A stretch of 64,000 nucleotides of DNA from NCBI GenBank assembly GCA_965277075.1, contig OZ255707.1, forward strand, positions 1,488,001 to 1,552,000. The letters run 5' to 3'. This document shows, in pieces, positions 25,205 through 33,996 of the stretch. The translations under genes were made by a program, and so were the position numbers. The notes beneath the pieces were generated by a model that did no database searches, was not told the DNA's origin, and was given only the letters and a program-made list of their open reading frames with translations. Every line of letters starts with the position of its first letter. Position 1 is the stretch's first letter. Source of the stretch: Lustribacter sp965277075. Its GTDB lineage: Bacteria; Vulcanimicrobiota; Vulcanimicrobiia; Vulcanimicrobiales; Vulcanimicrobiaceae.

Positions 25205-25774
25205 TTAGGTGCCGCGACCGAAATATTTCAACCCGGCGAAAAGACAACCGGTCAGCACCAGAATGATTCCCGCCCAGAGTTCGGCGGCTTCTTCTGCCCG
25301 GCTTCCCAGGGCGCGACCGATGGTCAGGCCGAGCGCCGTCGACGATGCCGCGACGACTCCGATGCAGATGAGCGAAACGACGAGCGGCACGCCGATGTAG
25401 AGAATCGAGAAACCGATGCCGAGCGAATCGAGACTGATGGAGATCGCGCCGAGAAAAAGGCCCCAGCCGCGCGAGAAGTCGATGCCGCCCCGGTCGCTCT
25501 CGCGCAACGCCTGGACGAGCATGTACGTGCCGACCCCGATCAGCGCTGCGAAACCGAGGTATCCCGCGGTGTCGCCGACGAGCTTGCCGACGACCGCGCC
25601 GAGGCCGGCACCGATCAACGTCATGGATACTTCGGCCGTCACGAACGCGCTGCCGATGCGCCAGCGTTCGCTCGTCCCGATGCCGCGCATGCCGACGCCG
25701 ACGCTTACGGCAAAGACGTCGAGCCCAAGCGAGAGCGCGACGACGGCGACCTTGATCAACGCCGCCGGCGTCAA
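25205..25774 (-). CDS. mntP: Manganese efflux pump MntP
   Basis: The 189-residue protein has six membrane helices and the two repeated aspartate-containing motifs of the MntP (DUF204) family, 'LSLGLDVFAVSVGVG' near the N-terminus and 'SISLDSLGIGFS' in the second half. It should export Mn(II) to prevent toxicity. The start is a TTG at 25774. It lies 20 bases downstream of the response-regulator gene and may be co-transcribed with it. Family members are often controlled by a manganese riboswitch or MntR; I see neither here. Confidence 0.9.
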   Translation of the reverse strand: MTPAALIKVAVVALSLGLDVFAVSVGVGMRGIGTSERWRIGSAFVTAEVSMTLIGAGLGAVVGKLVGDTAGYLGFAALIGVGTYMLVQALRESDRGGIDFSRGWGLFLGAISISLDSLGIGFSILYIGVPLVVSLICIGVVAASSTALGLTIGRALGSRAEEAAELWAGIILVLTGCLFAGLKYFGRGT

Positions 25775-25794
25775 TGAACGAACACGACCACGCG

Positions 25795-26280
25795 CTAGCT
25801 GCCCGGGTTCGAATTTTCAGCGTCGGCGAGCGGCGAGGCCGGTTCCACCGGTTTCGACGGCGGCAGCTTGGCCGCGGCCGCGGCCTGCTCGGCGGCGCTG
25901 AGCGGACGATATTTGGACGCAAGCGCGGTCACGGTGGAGCGCAACTGCGTGAGCGTGAACGGCTTATTGAGAAAGTGATCGGCGCCGGCGCTTTTTGCGC
26001 GGGCATCCATCGCGTAGTTGCTGTGGCCGCTAATCATCAGAATCGGAATTTTCGCAGTCGGCGGGCTCGCGCGGACCATCGTTATCAGCTCGATCCCAGA
26101 AATGCCCGGCAACATAAAGTCGCTGATCAGAATATCGTACGGTTTATCACGTTGCAAATGGACGAGAGCGCTCTCGGCATCGGCGCACACCTGCACTTCA
26201 AACGACGCGCTGCGTAAAATCGTCTTTATCAGCGTGCAGATTTCGGGGTCGTCGTCGGCGACCAGCACCCGCCAGGCCAT
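25795..26280 (-). CDS. Receiver-domain response regulator (CheY-like)
   Basis: The 161-residue protein is a single receiver domain (residues about 3-122) with the acidic pocket Asp9-Asp10-Asp11, the phosphoacceptor Asp54 (in Ser-Asp-Phe-Met-Leu-Pro-Gly) and the conserved Lys106 before Pro-Phe. A 38-residue tail rich in alanine, proline and serine follows and contains no DNA-binding domain. It would act by protein contact. No histidine kinase is adjacent. The ATG at 26280 is chosen because the protein then starts at the first receiver strand. The next gene downstream on the same strand is mntP, 20 bases away. Confidence 0.92.
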   Translation of the reverse strand: MAWRVLVADDDPEICTLIKTILRSASFEVQVCADAESALVHLQRDKPYDILISDFMLPGISGIELITMVRASPPTAKIPILMISGHSNYAMDARAKSAGADHFLNKPFTLTQLRSTVTALASKYRPLSAAEQAAAAAKLPPSKPVEPASPLADAENSNPGS

Positions 26281-26486
26281 AGACACTTCACGTTCGAGCG
26301 AGCCTCCCCGGAGCCTACAAGCGCACGGCGTGTGTTGTAAAGGTCTCGTTGGGTAAGGTGTGCAGCACGCTCGGACGCCACTCCCACCGAGCCAGGCATT
26401 AAACTTGGCGGAGAACATAAAACTTTCGGGTGTCCGCTTACGTTACTCTAGTAGGTTCGAAGCTATCCCACGAGGTTTCCACAGTC

Positions 26487-26819
26487 ATGTCCACCTCAGA
26501 ACGTAAACCCGGCATGAGCGTTCGCGAAGCCGGTCAAAAAGGCGGCGAGACCGTCAAGAAAAAGTATGGTCCTGAATTTTACGAGATGATCGGCCGCAAG
26601 GGTGGTCAGGCTACGAAAAAAGCGCACGGCCATGCATTTTACGAGGCCATCGGAAAGAAGGGCGGCAAGAAGGGCGGCGAGGCGACTCGCGACCGGTACG
26701 GTCCGCAATTCTATGAAGAAATCGGCCAAAAGGGCGGCCAAAAAGTCAAAGCGTTGATCGAGCAGGGGAAAAAAGCTGCTGCCGACGCAGCCGCGGCGAC
26801 GGAGAAAAAGGCGTCCTGA
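26487..26819 (+). CDS. KGG-repeat general stress protein (GsiB/acidophilic repeat type)
   Basis: The 110-residue hydrophilic protein contains repeated Lys-Gly-Gly units ('AGQKGGETV', 'GRKGGQAT', 'GKKGGKKGGEAT', 'GQKGGQKV') alternating with 'YGPEFYEMI'-like helices, three repeats in all, and ends in an Ala/Lys-rich tail. This is the stress-induced bacterial acidophilic repeat (KGG) family, usually made under desiccation, acid or general stress. The ATG at 26487 follows a GAGG about 11 bases away. The following secreted-protein gene begins 23 bases later in another frame and may be co-transcribed. Confidence 0.92.
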   Translation: MSTSERKPGMSVREAGQKGGETVKKKYGPEFYEMIGRKGGQATKKAHGHAFYEAIGKKGGKKGGEATRDRYGPQFYEEIGQKGGQKVKALIEQGKKAAADAAAATEKKAS

Positions 26820-26842
26820 TCCCCGCGCACCGCGTCGCTGCC

Positions 26843-27418
26843 GTGATGGTAGCGGCGCTGTGCGTCCCAGCGATTTTCGTGACCGCCGCGCCGTCGGCGA
26901 CGCTTCCGTCGGGCACGCTGCTGACATTTGTCGCAGACGACGCCGTCGAGACGCATTCCGTGCGCCCCGGCGGCTTGTATAAAGCGCACCTGCGCGACGA
27001 ACTTCTTTTCGACGGTGTGGTCCTCGCGCCGGCCGGTACGTTCGTGCAACTGCTCATCGCCGATGTCGAGCGCAATGTCGGCTCCGTTCGATTGCGGATC
27101 GCGCTGCAGCACTTTCCGATAAAGGTCGCAGCGAGCGAATTGCCGGTCGTGCCGTTGACACCGCTCGTCGATGCCGTCCCCGCCGGTCTCGTCATTGTCG
27201 CGCGCACCGTCGGCAGCGTCGTGCACGACGGCGAGCGGATTGTCGTTCGTTCTCCGCTTCCGTTCGCGCTCTCGACCGACGCGCCGAACGCGTTCTTCAC
27301 GCCGATCCCGTTCCGTACGACCGCGCCCATCGTCCCGCCGCGCCGCGACCGCAACCGGCCCAGTCCGGCGCCGTCGCCTGCGACGAGCGTCGAACCCGTC
27401 GCGTCCCCGACCGGTTAG
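26843..27418 (+). CDS. Secreted protein, unknown function, proline-rich C-terminus
   Basis: The 191-residue product has an N-terminal signal peptide and about 110 residues of beta-prone sequence ('GTLLTFVADDAVETHSV', 'LLFDGVVLAPAGTFVQLLI'), then a Pro/Arg/Ser-rich tail. The start is uncertain: GTG at 26843 or ATG at 26846 lies just inside the hydrophobic segment. An upstream in-frame CTG at 26816, overlapping the TGA of the KGG gene, would add His-Arg before the hydrophobic core and make a better signal peptide. I cannot name a family. The last four bases overlap the convergent ubiD-like gene. Confidence 0.6.
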   Translation: MMVAALCVPAIFVTAAPSATLPSGTLLTFVADDAVETHSVRPGGLYKAHLRDELLFDGVVLAPAGTFVQLLIADVERNVGSVRLRIALQHFPIKVAASELPVVPLTPLVDAVPAGLVIVARTVGSVVHDGERIVVRSPLPFALSTDAPNAFFTPIPFRTTAPIVPPRRDRNRPSPAPSPATSVEPVASPTG

Positions 27419-28860
27419 CGCACCAGCAGTTCGGCCGGATCGGCGAAGACCGGGTTCGTCGCCGTCATGTCGCCGAGCGTCGTGAGATCGACGGCGTTTA
27501 CCGCATCGTCGGGCACTTTGACGCGCGGTGGATACGGAATCGGCGGCGCGGGTTTCGTGGCATCGATGATGATCGCGCTCGACGCGCGCGCGGTTTTCGT
27601 GCCGTCGGCGAAATAGTCGAAGTTCGTCGGCAACAAGCCGCCGGGTCCGCTCCAGCCTTGCACGATCGTGAGGTCGCGCGTCGCATCGAAGCGCGTGCCC
27701 ACCGCCCATAACACGTCACCGTCGTCGTAGACGTTGATATCGTCGTCGACGACGATCACGGCGCGCAAGTTTTCCGGCTCGGTGTTCAGCGCGGCGAGTG
27801 CGGCGCGCTTTGCGTCGACGTTGCGGCGGCGTTTGATCGAAACGTAGCAGTGCATACGGCTGTGCGGCGGCACGTTGACCGCGACGACGGTCGGTACGAC
27901 TTCCTTCACGCTGCGGTAGATGCTGCCGGCCCGCGGAATGCCGCCCATCAGCAGATGCTCGCGGCCCGCGCCGATGATGTCTTGGAAGATCGCGTCGCGA
28001 CGGTGCGTGATCGACGTAACCGTCATGATCGGTACGTCTTCCTCGTTGAGATAGTGCCCCGGCCATTCGCCGAACGGTCCCTCGCGACGGAGCTGACCCG
28101 GCGCGATGTAGCCTTCGATGATGAACTCGGCTTGCGCGGGAACCAGCAAGTCCGAGGTTTCCGCCTCGACGAGTTCGAGCGGCTCGCCCAGCAGCGCACC
28201 GGCGGCCTCGAACTCACCGCCGATGCCCGGCAGTCGCGCGGCGGCACCCATCAGATACGCCGGATGGTGCCCGATCGCGATCGCGAACGGCGCGCGCTCC
28301 CCGCGGCGTTCGTACGATTCGACGATATTGCCGCCGTGGTGGCTGCCGAAAAACCAGACGCCCATTTCGCGTTCGCTGAAGACGTGATGCCGGTAGATGC
28401 CGACGTTCATCGCGCCCGTCTCCGGCTCGCGCATGATCGTCGATGCCGCGGTCAGATACGGTCCGCCGTCCAGCGCGTTGTGCCAGGGGATCGGAAGCGC
28501 GGTGAGGTCGACATCGGCTTCACGAATCACGACGTCCTTCACCGGCGCGCGATCGCGCGATACCGTGACGGGCGGAATCGGCAACTTGACGCGCGTGCCG
28601 TAAATTTGCGGCATCTCATCGACGCCGCTGTTGAGTGCGAGCGCCATGCGATCGTAACTCGACATCAAGTTCGTGACGACCGGGAATCGCGAACCGGTCA
28701 CATCGGTGAACAGCAAACCAAGGTACTCGCCGCGTTGGGCGAGCTTGGCCGCGTATGCCGTGATGCCGAAGCGGCGGTCAACCGGCACGTCAACCGTCTT
28801 GATCGATCCCGGGAAGCGCTCCACGACATCGTGCATGAACGTGCGCAAATTCTTGGACAT
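27415..28860 (-). CDS. UbiD-family prenylated-FMN decarboxylase
   Basis: The 481-residue protein matches UbiD (de)carboxylases of aromatic and unsaturated acids along its length. The prFMN/Mn-binding strand 'MNVGIYRHH' (from residue 151) and the catalytic Arg258, Glu260 and Glu265 in the 'REGPFGEWPGHY' segment are present. It would decarboxylate an aromatic or alpha,beta-unsaturated acid in the cytosol. The prFMN maker UbiX is not in the window. It is the last gene of a five-gene operon with a TauBC-type transporter and a fumarate-reductase-like pair, 12 bases after the permease. An imported aromatic acid is the natural substrate guess. Confidence 0.93.
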   Translation of the reverse strand: MSKNLRTFMHDVVERFPGSIKTVDVPVDRRFGITAYAAKLAQRGEYLGLLFTDVTGSRFPVVTNLMSSYDRMALALNSGVDEMPQIYGTRVKLPIPPVTVSRDRAPVKDVVIREADVDLTALPIPWHNALDGGPYLTAASTIMREPETGAMNVGIYRHHVFSEREMGVWFFGSHHGGNIVESYERRGERAPFAIAIGHHPAYLMGAAARLPGIGGEFEAAGALLGEPLELVEAETSDLLVPAQAEFIIEGYIAPGQLRREGPFGEWPGHYLNEEDVPIMTVTSITHRRDAIFQDIIGAGREHLLMGGIPRAGSIYRSVKEVVPTVVAVNVPPHSRMHCYVSIKRRRNVDAKRAALAALNTEPENLRAVIVVDDDINVYDDGDVLWAVGTRFDATRDLTIVQGWSGPGGLLPTNFDYFADGTKTARASSAIIIDATKPAPPIPYPPRVKVPDDAVNAVDLTTLGDMTATNPVFADPAELLVR

Positions 28861-28872
28861 TCCCGTTCCCCC

Positions 28873-29625
28873 TCAGCGGTAGCGAAGCAGCCGGCGTTCC
28901 CCGGCGAAGACGATCGCTTCGAGCGCGATCGCGACAATCATGATAACGAACAACCCGGCGAAGATGCCCGTGGTGTCGAGCGCTCCCGCGGACTTCGTGA
29001 TGTAGTAGCCGATTCCGCGGTTGGCGCCGACCAGTTCGGCGATGACCGAACCGATCAGGGCAAGACCGATACCGAGGCGCACGCTGGTGAAAAACCAGAC
29101 CGCGATCGACGGTAGCACGACCCACACGAGCGTCGCTGACCGCTTGGCCCGAAACGTCCTCATCATGTCGAGCAGATCGGGATCGATGTTGCGCACGCCC
29201 TCGTATGCGTTGTAAAACGCGACGAAGATGACGAGCGAGGTCACCATCAACACCTTCGACGGCAACCCGATACCGAACCACACGACGAAGAGCGGCGCGA
29301 GCGCGACCTTCGGCAAGCTGTAGAGTGCCATGATGTACGGATACACCCATCCGGAGAGGCGCTGCGCGAGCGCCAGGCCGACCCCGATCGCCGTCCCGCC
29401 GATAATGCCGATCGCGAGGCCGACCAGCGTCTCTTCGAGCGTGGTCTGCAAGTGGAACCAAAGATCGCCGCTCACCGCGAGTTCGCCGAGGCGCGCGAGA
29501 ATCGCCGACGGCCGGCTAACCCAGAAATCATTGTACCAGCGGCCCGACGTGAATTCCCAAAAGCCCAGCAGCAACGCCCCGACCGTCAGCCGGCCGATCC
29601 AGACCGATGCGCGCGATTGCGACAT
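28873..29625 (-). CDS. ABC transporter permease, TauC/SsuC type
   Basis: The 250-residue protein has about six membrane helices, and its EAA loop includes 'NIDPDLLDMMRTFRAKRSAT' before 'LPSIAVWFFTSVRLGIGLAL', typical of the TauC/SsuC/ThiX permeases served by NMT1-type binding proteins. The ATG at 29625 is two bases after the ATPase stop; a GTG at 29631 overlapping that stop (GTGA) is an alternative. It forms a transporter with the ATPase upstream. The operon holds no binding protein, whereas eight binding proteins of the right general type lie elsewhere in the window. Confidence 0.93.
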   Translation of the reverse strand: MSQSRASVWIGRLTVGALLLGFWEFTSGRWYNDFWVSRPSAILARLGELAVSGDLWFHLQTTLEETLVGLAIGIIGGTAIGVGLALAQRLSGWVYPYIMALYSLPKVALAPLFVVWFGIGLPSKVLMVTSLVIFVAFYNAYEGVRNIDPDLLDMMRTFRAKRSATLVWVVLPSIAVWFFTSVRLGIGLALIGSVIAELVGANRGIGYYITKSAGALDTTGIFAGLFVIMIVAIALEAIVFAGERRLLRYR

Positions 29626-29627
29626 CG

Positions 29628-30425
29628 TCACGCCGTCGACCGCGCGGCGGCCGGTTCGATCGCGTCGACGATCGGTTCGTCTGTGAGCGCATGCCAGATC
29701 TCGCGTTGCAGCGCCGTGAAACGCGGATCGAACCGAACCTCCTCGTAGTCGCGCGGGCGCGGCAAGTCGATCGCGTAGGTCGCCTTGATGCGACCCGGAC
29801 GCGAGGTCATGACCAGCACCCGATCGGCGAGCGCGATCGCTTCCTCGACGTCGTGCGTCACGAACACGACGCTCTTGCCGACGCGCTCCCAGATTGCGAG
29901 AAACTCGCGTCCGATGCGCATGCGCGTGAGCGCGTCGAGCGGCCCGAACGGCTCGTCCATCAAGAACGTGGCCGGATCGTAGGCGAGCGTGCGCGCGAGC
30001 GCGACGCGCTTGCGCATCCCGCCGGAGAGCGCGCGCGGATAGTAGGCCTCGAAGCCCTGTAGTTGTACGAGCGCGAGCAAACGCGCGATTTCCGCATCCG
30101 CGTCGGCGCGCGCGAGGCCGCGCAACGCGAGCGGAAGGCGCACGTTGTCGCGGACGGTTTTCCACGGCAGCAGGGCGTCGTTCTGAAACACCATGCCGAC
30201 GCGTTCCGGAACGCCGTGCACCGGTGCACCATCGACGAGCAACTCGCCCGTCGCAACCGGAACGAGCCCCGCGATCGCTTTGAGCAGCGTCGATTTCCCG
30301 CAACCGCTCGGCCCCACCAGCGCCACGAACTCGCCGGGCGCGACCTCGAAACTGACGTTGTCGACGGCCAGCGTCGGGCCGCCGCGCGTCGCATACGCGA
30401 TCCGTACGTCGCGCAGCGCGATCAT
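29628..30425 (-). CDS. ABC transporter ATPase, TauB/SsuB type
   Basis: The 265-residue ATPase shows Walker A (GPSGCGKST, from residue 38), the Q-loop 'VFQNDALLPW', the signature 'LSGGMRKR', Walker B 'TFLMDEP' and the H-loop 'VTHD'. It has the C-terminal 'RPGRIKATYAIDLPRPR' of the nitrate/sulfonate/taurine branch. It powers the permease encoded directly downstream. The ATG at 30425 is chosen because upstream frame sequence is not family-like. It is 17 bases after the 2Fe-2S gene, in a single operon with the flavoprotein and UbiD. Confidence 0.95.
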   Translation of the reverse strand: MIALRDVRIAYATRGGPTLAVDNVSFEVAPGEFVALVGPSGCGKSTLLKAIAGLVPVATGELLVDGAPVHGVPERVGMVFQNDALLPWKTVRDNVRLPLALRGLARADADAEIARLLALVQLQGFEAYYPRALSGGMRKRVALARTLAYDPATFLMDEPFGPLDALTRMRIGREFLAIWERVGKSVVFVTHDVEEAIALADRVLVMTSRPGRIKATYAIDLPRPRDYEEVRFDPRFTALQREIWHALTDEPIVDAIEPAAARSTA

Positions 30426-30442
30426 CGGATGGGCGCCGCCGT

Positions 30443-30754
30443 TCAATACAATTCCGTTACGAGATCGCGAATCAAACGCGGTTTGCGCAGCGGCTCGATA
30501 CGCGTTGTTTCCCCGGCGACCGCGCGTTGCGCGCACAGAAAGCCCGGTGTGCCGTCGATCGTCGCCGAGCATTCTTTGCACGCGTTGGCTTTGCACGAGA
30601 AACGGACGGCGAGCGACGGATCGTGATTGCGACGAATCCAGATGATCGCGTCGAGCAGCGTCAGCCCTTCTTCAAATGGGACGTCGTATTCATCGATGTG
30701 TTCCGCGTCGCGCGTCGTACCGCGGCTGATCGCAAGCCGGGTCGTCGCTATCAA
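30443..30754 (-). CDS. 2Fe-2S iron-sulfur subunit, SdhB/FrdB N-domain-like, short
   Basis: The protein has about 103 residues and is a plant-type 2Fe-2S domain with the cysteines in 'FSCKANACKECSATIDGTPGFLC' order (Cys-x5-Cys-x2-Cys-x11-Cys). It resembles the first half of succinate dehydrogenase/fumarate reductase iron-sulfur subunits; the second half, with 3Fe-4S and 4Fe-4S sites, is absent. A TTG at 30754 overlaps the flavoprotein stop (TTGA), giving the family-like start; an ATG at 30787 would overlap by 37 bases. It probably passes electrons to or from the adjacent flavoprotein. No membrane anchor subunit is seen. Confidence 0.85.
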   Translation of the reverse strand: MIATTRLAISRGTTRDAEHIDEYDVPFEEGLTLLDAIIWIRRNHDPSLAVRFSCKANACKECSATIDGTPGFLCAQRAVAGETTRIEPLRKPRLIRDLVTELY

Positions 30755-32439
30755 ACCGCGGCCGCTGCGCGCTCGCGCATGGTCCATTCGCCGCCGACGC
30801 GCTCGAGAAAGCGCGCGACCGCCGTATCGTCCTGCTCGGGAAAATCGAGTCGCACGTGCGCGCCGCGCGACTCACGCCGGGCGCTTGCCGGAAGCACGAT
30901 CGCTTCCGCGACGGCCAGCATGACCTTGAGTTCGATCTTCTCTTGCAGGTTGAGCGCGAACGCCGTTTGCGGCGCGACGGCAACATCGCTACTCTCGCGC
31001 GCGAGCGCCGCGATGCCGAGACGCGCGGCGTCCAGTTTTTCCTGCGTGCGCAGCGGCCCCACGCCGTCCCACATCGCGCGCTGCAGCCGCGCTTTGTACG
31101 CGTCGATCGGAGCTTCGTCGCGCGTTACGCTGCGCGGATACCAAAACGCCTGCAGCGCGTCCCACTCCGCCGCGAGCGCCGCGTCGATCGACGGAGCGGG
31201 TCCGCGGTCGCGCGCTGCCCGTTCACCCGCAATCCGCCCGCTGACCAATGCCTCCGTGATCGCGTTACCGGAGAGCCGGTTCGCGCCGTGCATTCCACCG
31301 ATCGCCTCTCCGCACGCGAGGAGTCCGTCGACGCCGGTCTGCATCTGCCGATCGACGACGATACCGCCGAGCATGAAGTGCGCCATCGGCGCAACTTCGA
31401 CCATGTCGCGCGTAAGATCGATGCCTTGACGCGCCAGAATGCCGATCACCGGCCCGAAGCCTGCTTCGAGCGCGTCGCGCGGGACCATCCGGAAGTCGAG
31501 ATAGGCACCCCCGTGCGGCGAACCGCGACCCGCTTCGACTTCGTGAAAGATTGCCGACGTCGCCGTGTCACGCGGCGTCGTGTACGCGCCCGCCGCATCA
31601 CCCGCTTCGTGGAGAAACTCTTCGCCGCGCCCGTTGAGCAAACGGCCGCCGAGTTTGTAACGAAACGGATCCCACATGATCGGATCGAGCTGGATCAGCG
31701 GCGGATACAGATGGGCGATCGGAAAAAACTGCACCATCTCCATGTCGCGCAGCGTTGCGCCGGCTTCTGCTGCAAGATAGAAGCCGTCGCCCGTCATGTT
31801 GGATGACGCGCTGTTGCGCGCGTAGAGAAACGTCAGCCCGCCCGTCGCGACGATCGTGGTGCGCGCGGCGACCGCGACCGGACGCACCTCCTCGACCGCG
31901 AACCCCAGTGCGCCGGTCACGCGACCGCCGGCCGTCGCAAGCCGGGTCAGCATGACGTTCGAGAGACGCGTGACGTTCGCGTCGCGCCGGATCGTACTGC
32001 GCAGCGCTTGCGAGACGGCGTCGCCCGTGCGCAAGACGTCGACGTACACGCAACGCTTGCGCGAGTGGCCCGGGGCGAAGACCTGGCTGTAGCGCCCGTC
32101 CGCGGTCCGCGCCCAGCGCACGCCATACGATTCCACCTCGAGAATCACTTCGGGTCCGCGCTCGCAAATCGCCGCGATCAGTGCCGCGTCACCCAACTCC
32201 CGGCTTCCCTCGAGCGTATCGGCAGCATGCAACGCGGTCGTGTCGGGTTCGGCGGAGCCGAGCGCGACGGCCGTCGTCATCTGCGCCATGATCGTTGCAC
32301 CGCCACGACCGATGATGCTCTTGTCGACGAGCACGACGGACGCTCCGGCGGTACTGGCGGCCCGCGCCGCCATCAACCCGGCCGCGCCGCCGCCGACGAT
32401 CAGCACGTCCGCACGGAGTTCGAGTGCTTCGGTGTTCAC
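30751..32439 (-). CDS. FAD-dependent fumarate reductase/succinate dehydrogenase-type flavoprotein
   Basis: The 562-residue protein has the FAD-binding GxGxxG-like 'IVGGGAAGLMAARAA' near residue 14 and later the SdhA/FrdA/NadB-type capping-domain and active-site landmarks. These include the 'GGLTFLYARNSASSNMTGDG' flavin segment, 'VAPMAHFMLGGIVVD' with a conserved His, and 'GANRLSGNAITEALVSGR'. It belongs to the succinate dehydrogenase/fumarate reductase/aspartate oxidase superfamily and may reduce or dehydrogenate an unsaturated acid. It starts at GTG 32439 and heads the operon 2Fe-2S protein, ABC ATPase, permease, UbiD. A MocR regulator is divergent. The reaction is inferred only at superfamily level. 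Confidence 0.9.
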   Translation of the reverse strand: MNTEALELRADVLIVGGGAAGLMAARAASTAGASVVLVDKSIIGRGGATIMAQMTTAVALGSAEPDTTALHAADTLEGSRELGDAALIAAICERGPEVILEVESYGVRWARTADGRYSQVFAPGHSRKRCVYVDVLRTGDAVSQALRSTIRRDANVTRLSNVMLTRLATAGGRVTGALGFAVEEVRPVAVAARTTIVATGGLTFLYARNSASSNMTGDGFYLAAEAGATLRDMEMVQFFPIAHLYPPLIQLDPIMWDPFRYKLGGRLLNGRGEEFLHEAGDAAGAYTTPRDTATSAIFHEVEAGRGSPHGGAYLDFRMVPRDALEAGFGPVIGILARQGIDLTRDMVEVAPMAHFMLGGIVVDRQMQTGVDGLLACGEAIGGMHGANRLSGNAITEALVSGRIAGERAARDRGPAPSIDAALAAEWDALQAFWYPRSVTRDEAPIDAYKARLQRAMWDGVGPLRTQEKLDAARLGIAALARESSDVAVAPQTAFALNLQEKIELKVMLAVAEAIVLPASARRESRGAHVRLDFPEQDDTAVARFLERVGGEWTMRERAAAAV

Positions 32440-32523
32440 GCTGTTTTAACGTCGTTTCGCGCGAATAGGTTGAGGTGCTCGCGGCGCCCGGCAGGTTGAC
32501 GCCGCCGCGTGTGCATAGTGCAA

Positions 32524-32540
32524 TCCACTCGATGGGTGGA
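32524..32540. promoter_or_regulatory. Possible MocR/PdxR-type operator
   Basis: TCCAC and GTGGA form an inverted repeat with a 7-base spacer just ahead of and across the start of the MocR-type regulator gene, in the gap shared with the divergent flavoprotein/ABC/UbiD operon. A second small palindrome (TGCATAGTGCA) lies just upstream at about 32512-32522. GTGGAC-type boxes have been described for some PdxR/MocR regulators. The role is inferred from position. Confidence 0.45.
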
Positions 32541-33989
32541 CTGATAGTGAACGCGCCACGGTCCGACGTGGCCGGCGCTCTGGCGGACTGGAAGCGCGGG
32601 CACGGGCCGCTCCTGGCCCGCTTAGCCGGCGCTTTGGAAACGGCGATTTTGCGGGGCACCGTCCCGACCGGAACGCGATTACCGTCCGAACGCGACCTCG
32701 CCCGCGATCTTCGGCTCAGCCGCAGCACGGTTGTCGCGGCTTACGACCGTCTCAAGGCCGACGGGCGAATTCACACGCGACGGGGCAGCGGCACCTATGC
32801 CGGAGCGGCGCCGAGCGGGCGCGACCCGTTTTCCGCGGGTCACCTCCTCTCGATCGTCGACAATCGCGAACTGCCGCGGAAGACCGTCGAGTTCACGATC
32901 GCCGCCCTGCCGGGCTCGCGCGAGATTGCGCCGGCGGCGGCGCGGCTTGCAACGAAGCTGGGGCCGCTTTCCCAACGCACGCCGGGATATTTGCCGCTGG
33001 GCCTCTCGTCGCTCCGTCGCGAGATCGCGCTGCTGTACGCGCGGCGCGGTCTGCCGACGGAACCCGCGCAGATCATCGTGACCAGCGGCGCGCAGCAGGC
33101 AATCGCGCTCGTCGCGCAACTCTTCCGCGGGTCGCGTGTCGCGTTGGAAGACCCGACGAATCCGGCGTCGCTTGATGCGTTTCGCGCCGCCGGTGCCGAT
33201 ATCAGCGCGATCGCCGTCGACGCCGACGGCGCACGCGTCGACGATCTCGAACGCATCCCGGCGAGCGAACGGCCACGTGCCGTCTACGTCGCAACGACGT
33301 TCAACAATCCGACCGGAACGGCGCTCTCGCTCGCACGCCGGCAGCGGCTCGCGACGCTCGCACGCACCGAGGGTTGGACGATCGTCGAAGATGAGACGCT
33401 CTGCGATATTGCGCTCGCCGATGCGCCGTTACCGCCGGCAATTGCCGCGCTCGACGCGTCCGTCGCCGTTTTTTCAATCGGCTCAGCCTGCAAACTTTTT
33501 TGGGGCGGATTGCGCATCGGTTGGGTCCGCGCAAGCGGCGACCTCGCGAATCAGCTCGCACCGCTCAAGATCGTCGCCGACCTCGGAACGTCGCTCGTCG
33601 GCCAGGCGCTGTGCGCGGAGCTGCTGCCGCTGCGCGACCGCGTGCGCGCCGAACGGCGGGACCAACTCCGGGTGCGGCACGACACGCTCGCCGACGCATT
33701 GGCACGTTCGCTGCCGTCGTGGACGTGGACCGAACCACGCGGTGGATCGTCGCTGTGGATCGAGTTGCCGTACGGCGATTCGACCAGTTTCGCGCAGGAC
33801 GCGGCCCGTGAAGGCGTCACACTCGCGGCCGGCGCGGCCTTCTCGTCGACCGAGCGGTATGCGCGCCGGCTGCGCTTGCCGTTCGTGTTAGATCCCAACG
33901 TGTTGCGCATCGGCGTCGAACGGCTGGCGCGTGTCTGGGAAGCGTATGCGCCGCGCGTGACGACGCTGCCGCTCGACGCCGTGGTATAA
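32532..33989 (+). CDS. MocR-family regulator (GntR HTH fused to aminotransferase fold)
   Basis: The protein is about 485 residues long with an N-terminal GntR winged helix-turn-helix (residues about 25-95, 'LPSERDLARDLRLSRSTVVAAYDRLKADG') and a PLP-type I aminotransferase domain. The pyridoxal lysine is Lys321 in Ser-Ala-Cys-Lys-Leu-Phe-Trp-Gly-Gly. The Asn-Asn-Pro-Thr-Gly motif near residue 258 is intact. Such regulators sense PLP or amino-compound adducts. It is divergent from the flavoprotein/2Fe-2S/ABC/UbiD operon and probably regulates it. The start may be ATG 32532 or GTG 32547; the operator-like repeat lies across this point. A secreted-protein gene follows 7 bases later. Confidence 0.92.
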   Translation: MGGLIVNAPRSDVAGALADWKRGHGPLLARLAGALETAILRGTVPTGTRLPSERDLARDLRLSRSTVVAAYDRLKADGRIHTRRGSGTYAGAAPSGRDPFSAGHLLSIVDNRELPRKTVEFTIAALPGSREIAPAAARLATKLGPLSQRTPGYLPLGLSSLRREIALLYARRGLPTEPAQIIVTSGAQQAIALVAQLFRGSRVALEDPTNPASLDAFRAAGADISAIAVDADGARVDDLERIPASERPRAVYVATTFNNPTGTALSLARRQRLATLARTEGWTIVEDETLCDIALADAPLPPAIAALDASVAVFSIGSACKLFWGGLRIGWVRASGDLANQLAPLKIVADLGTSLVGQALCAELLPLRDRVRAERRDQLRVRHDTLADALARSLPSWTWTEPRGGSSLWIELPYGDSTSFAQDAAREGVTLAAGAAFSSTERYARRLRLPFVLDPNVLRIGVERLARVWEAYAPRVTTLPLDAVV

Positions 33990-33996
33990 CACATCC

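Noticed and set aside
26487..26819. KGG repeat gene as a DNA tandem repeat
   Set aside because: The repeats are protein-level Lys-Gly-Gly units of a known stress family with diverged DNA.
28873..30303. A 476-codon frame covering the permease and the antisense-frame of the ATPase
   Set aside because: Only the last 250 codons are a permease; the first part is a shadow frame of the ATPase gene and has no family features.
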